In this document: positions 26,423-26,495 of the stretch, piece by piece
How the letters are laid out: every line of letters begins with the position of its first letter
Numbering within the stretch: the stretch's first letter is position 1
Assembly (NCBI GenBank): GCA_947484245.1
Contig: CANKOT010000021.1
Span: forward strand, 1 to 26,495
Reading direction: 5' to 3'
Source: Comamonadaceae bacterium
GTDB taxonomy: Bacteria > Pseudomonadota > Gammaproteobacteria > Burkholderiales > Burkholderiaceae
Length of the DNA: 26,495 bases
Program-made: the position numbers and the translations under genes
The notes under the pieces: generated by a model
What the model was told of the DNA's origin: nothing
Databases searched by the model: none
Seen by the model: the letters and a program-made list of their open reading frames with translations, nothing else

Positions 26423-26440
26423 TTGTAATACGATGTACAA
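26423..26440. promoter_or_regulatory. Operator-like inverted repeat TTGTA-N8-TACAA
   Basis: TTGTA (26423-26427), eight bases, TACAA (26436-26440), extended by GG on the left and nearly by CC on the right. Its left part also fits TNGTNNNACNA, the FadR-subfamily GntR site pattern. A further TACAA lies at 26466-26470. It is placed just downstream of the candidate -10 of the dehydrogenase promoter, the position of a repressor site. Visual evidence only. Confidence 0.4.
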
Positions 26441-26448
26441 ACCATGAA

Positions 26449-26477
26449 TTTATGCTGATGTTTGATACAACACTCAA
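26449..26477 (-). promoter_or_regulatory. Possible promoter for the dehydrogenase-ubi run
   Basis: Reading leftward, TTGAGT (26472-26477) and CATAAA (26449-26454) are 17 bases apart, four of six matches each. A start near 26442 would give a leader of about 135 bases carrying the inverted repeats at 26423-26440 and 26354-26370. Weak. Confidence 0.25.
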
Positions 26478-26487
26478 TGGAGTACTT

Positions 26488-26495
26488 ATGAACTA
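26488..26495 (+). CDS. Possible start of a rightward gene, cut by the window edge
   Basis: ATGAACTA at the very end is preceded by a GGAG ribosome-binding-like site (26479-26482) 5 bases upstream. Only M-N and two bases of a third codon are visible, and that codon could still be a stop (TAA/TAG). A divergent gene here is plausible given the operator-like repeat between, but nothing about its product can be said. Confidence 0.3.

Noticed and set aside
26306..26440. 45-codon N-terminal extension of the dehydrogenase
   Set aside because: No family-like sequence; it contains the inverted repeats that look regulatory, and DUF3683 begins shortly after the ATG at 26305.

Overview
The window looks like ordinary chromosomal DNA of a betaproteobacterium, most likely Burkholderiales/Comamonadaceae (a Limnohabitans- or Rhodoferax-like freshwater lineage is my best guess; this is inferred from protein flavour and gene order, not from a search). 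Coding density is very high, base composition is moderate in GC, and no tRNA, rRNA, insertion sequence, CRISPR array or prophage gene is visible. Almost all genes are recognisable core genes.

Layout. (1) 1-2.9 kb: the 3' end of scpA (+) converges on a leftward cluster rhodanese - grxC - secB - gpsA (redox, protein export, phospholipid precursor). (2) 2.98-7.7 kb: a rightward run gpmA - ctpA (S41 protease) - moeB/thiF-type E1 enzyme - sulP anion transporter. (3) 7.7-12.3 kb: a tightly packed leftward run nudB - EEP phosphatase - clsB - folE - BLUF photoreceptor - DUF429, with ATGA overlaps or 2-nt gaps at most junctions. nudB and folE encode consecutive steps of pterin/folate synthesis; EEP and clsB match the E. 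coli ybhP-clsB pair; folE, BLUF and DUF429 form a compact sub-cluster. (4) 12.35-13.56 kb: a lone rightward SAM methyltransferase, ending at a strong bidirectional hairpin terminator (13604-13630). (5) 13.6-26.3 kb: a long leftward run, in transcription order giant FAD/Fe-S dehydrogenase - DUF971 - ubiE - Tim44-like - ubiJ - ubiB - sodium/solute symporter - FmdB zinc ribbon - DUF502 - aspS, closed by the same terminator. (6) The last 190 bases are a divergent control region with an inverted repeat, a possible promoter and the possible start of a rightward gene cut by the window edge.

How the genes fit together. ubiE, ubiJ and ubiB make ubiquinone, and the dehydrogenase at the head of that run is the kind of enzyme that would pass electrons into the quinone pool. 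The most interesting spot is folE-BLUF-DUF429 (7.7-9.7 kb): a GTP cyclohydrolase I variant with Ser where the family has Glu next to the zinc Cys, translationally coupled to a stand-alone blue-light sensor whose photochemical residues are all present, which in turn overlaps a DUF429 (RNase H-fold) gene. A perfect 12-bp palindrome covers the folE ribosome-binding region. This suggests a light-linked pterin module whose output is unknown.

Five genes appear to start at GTG or TTG, so start sites were chosen by ribosome-binding sites and family N-termini where possible. There is no gene-free stretch longer than 300 bases.
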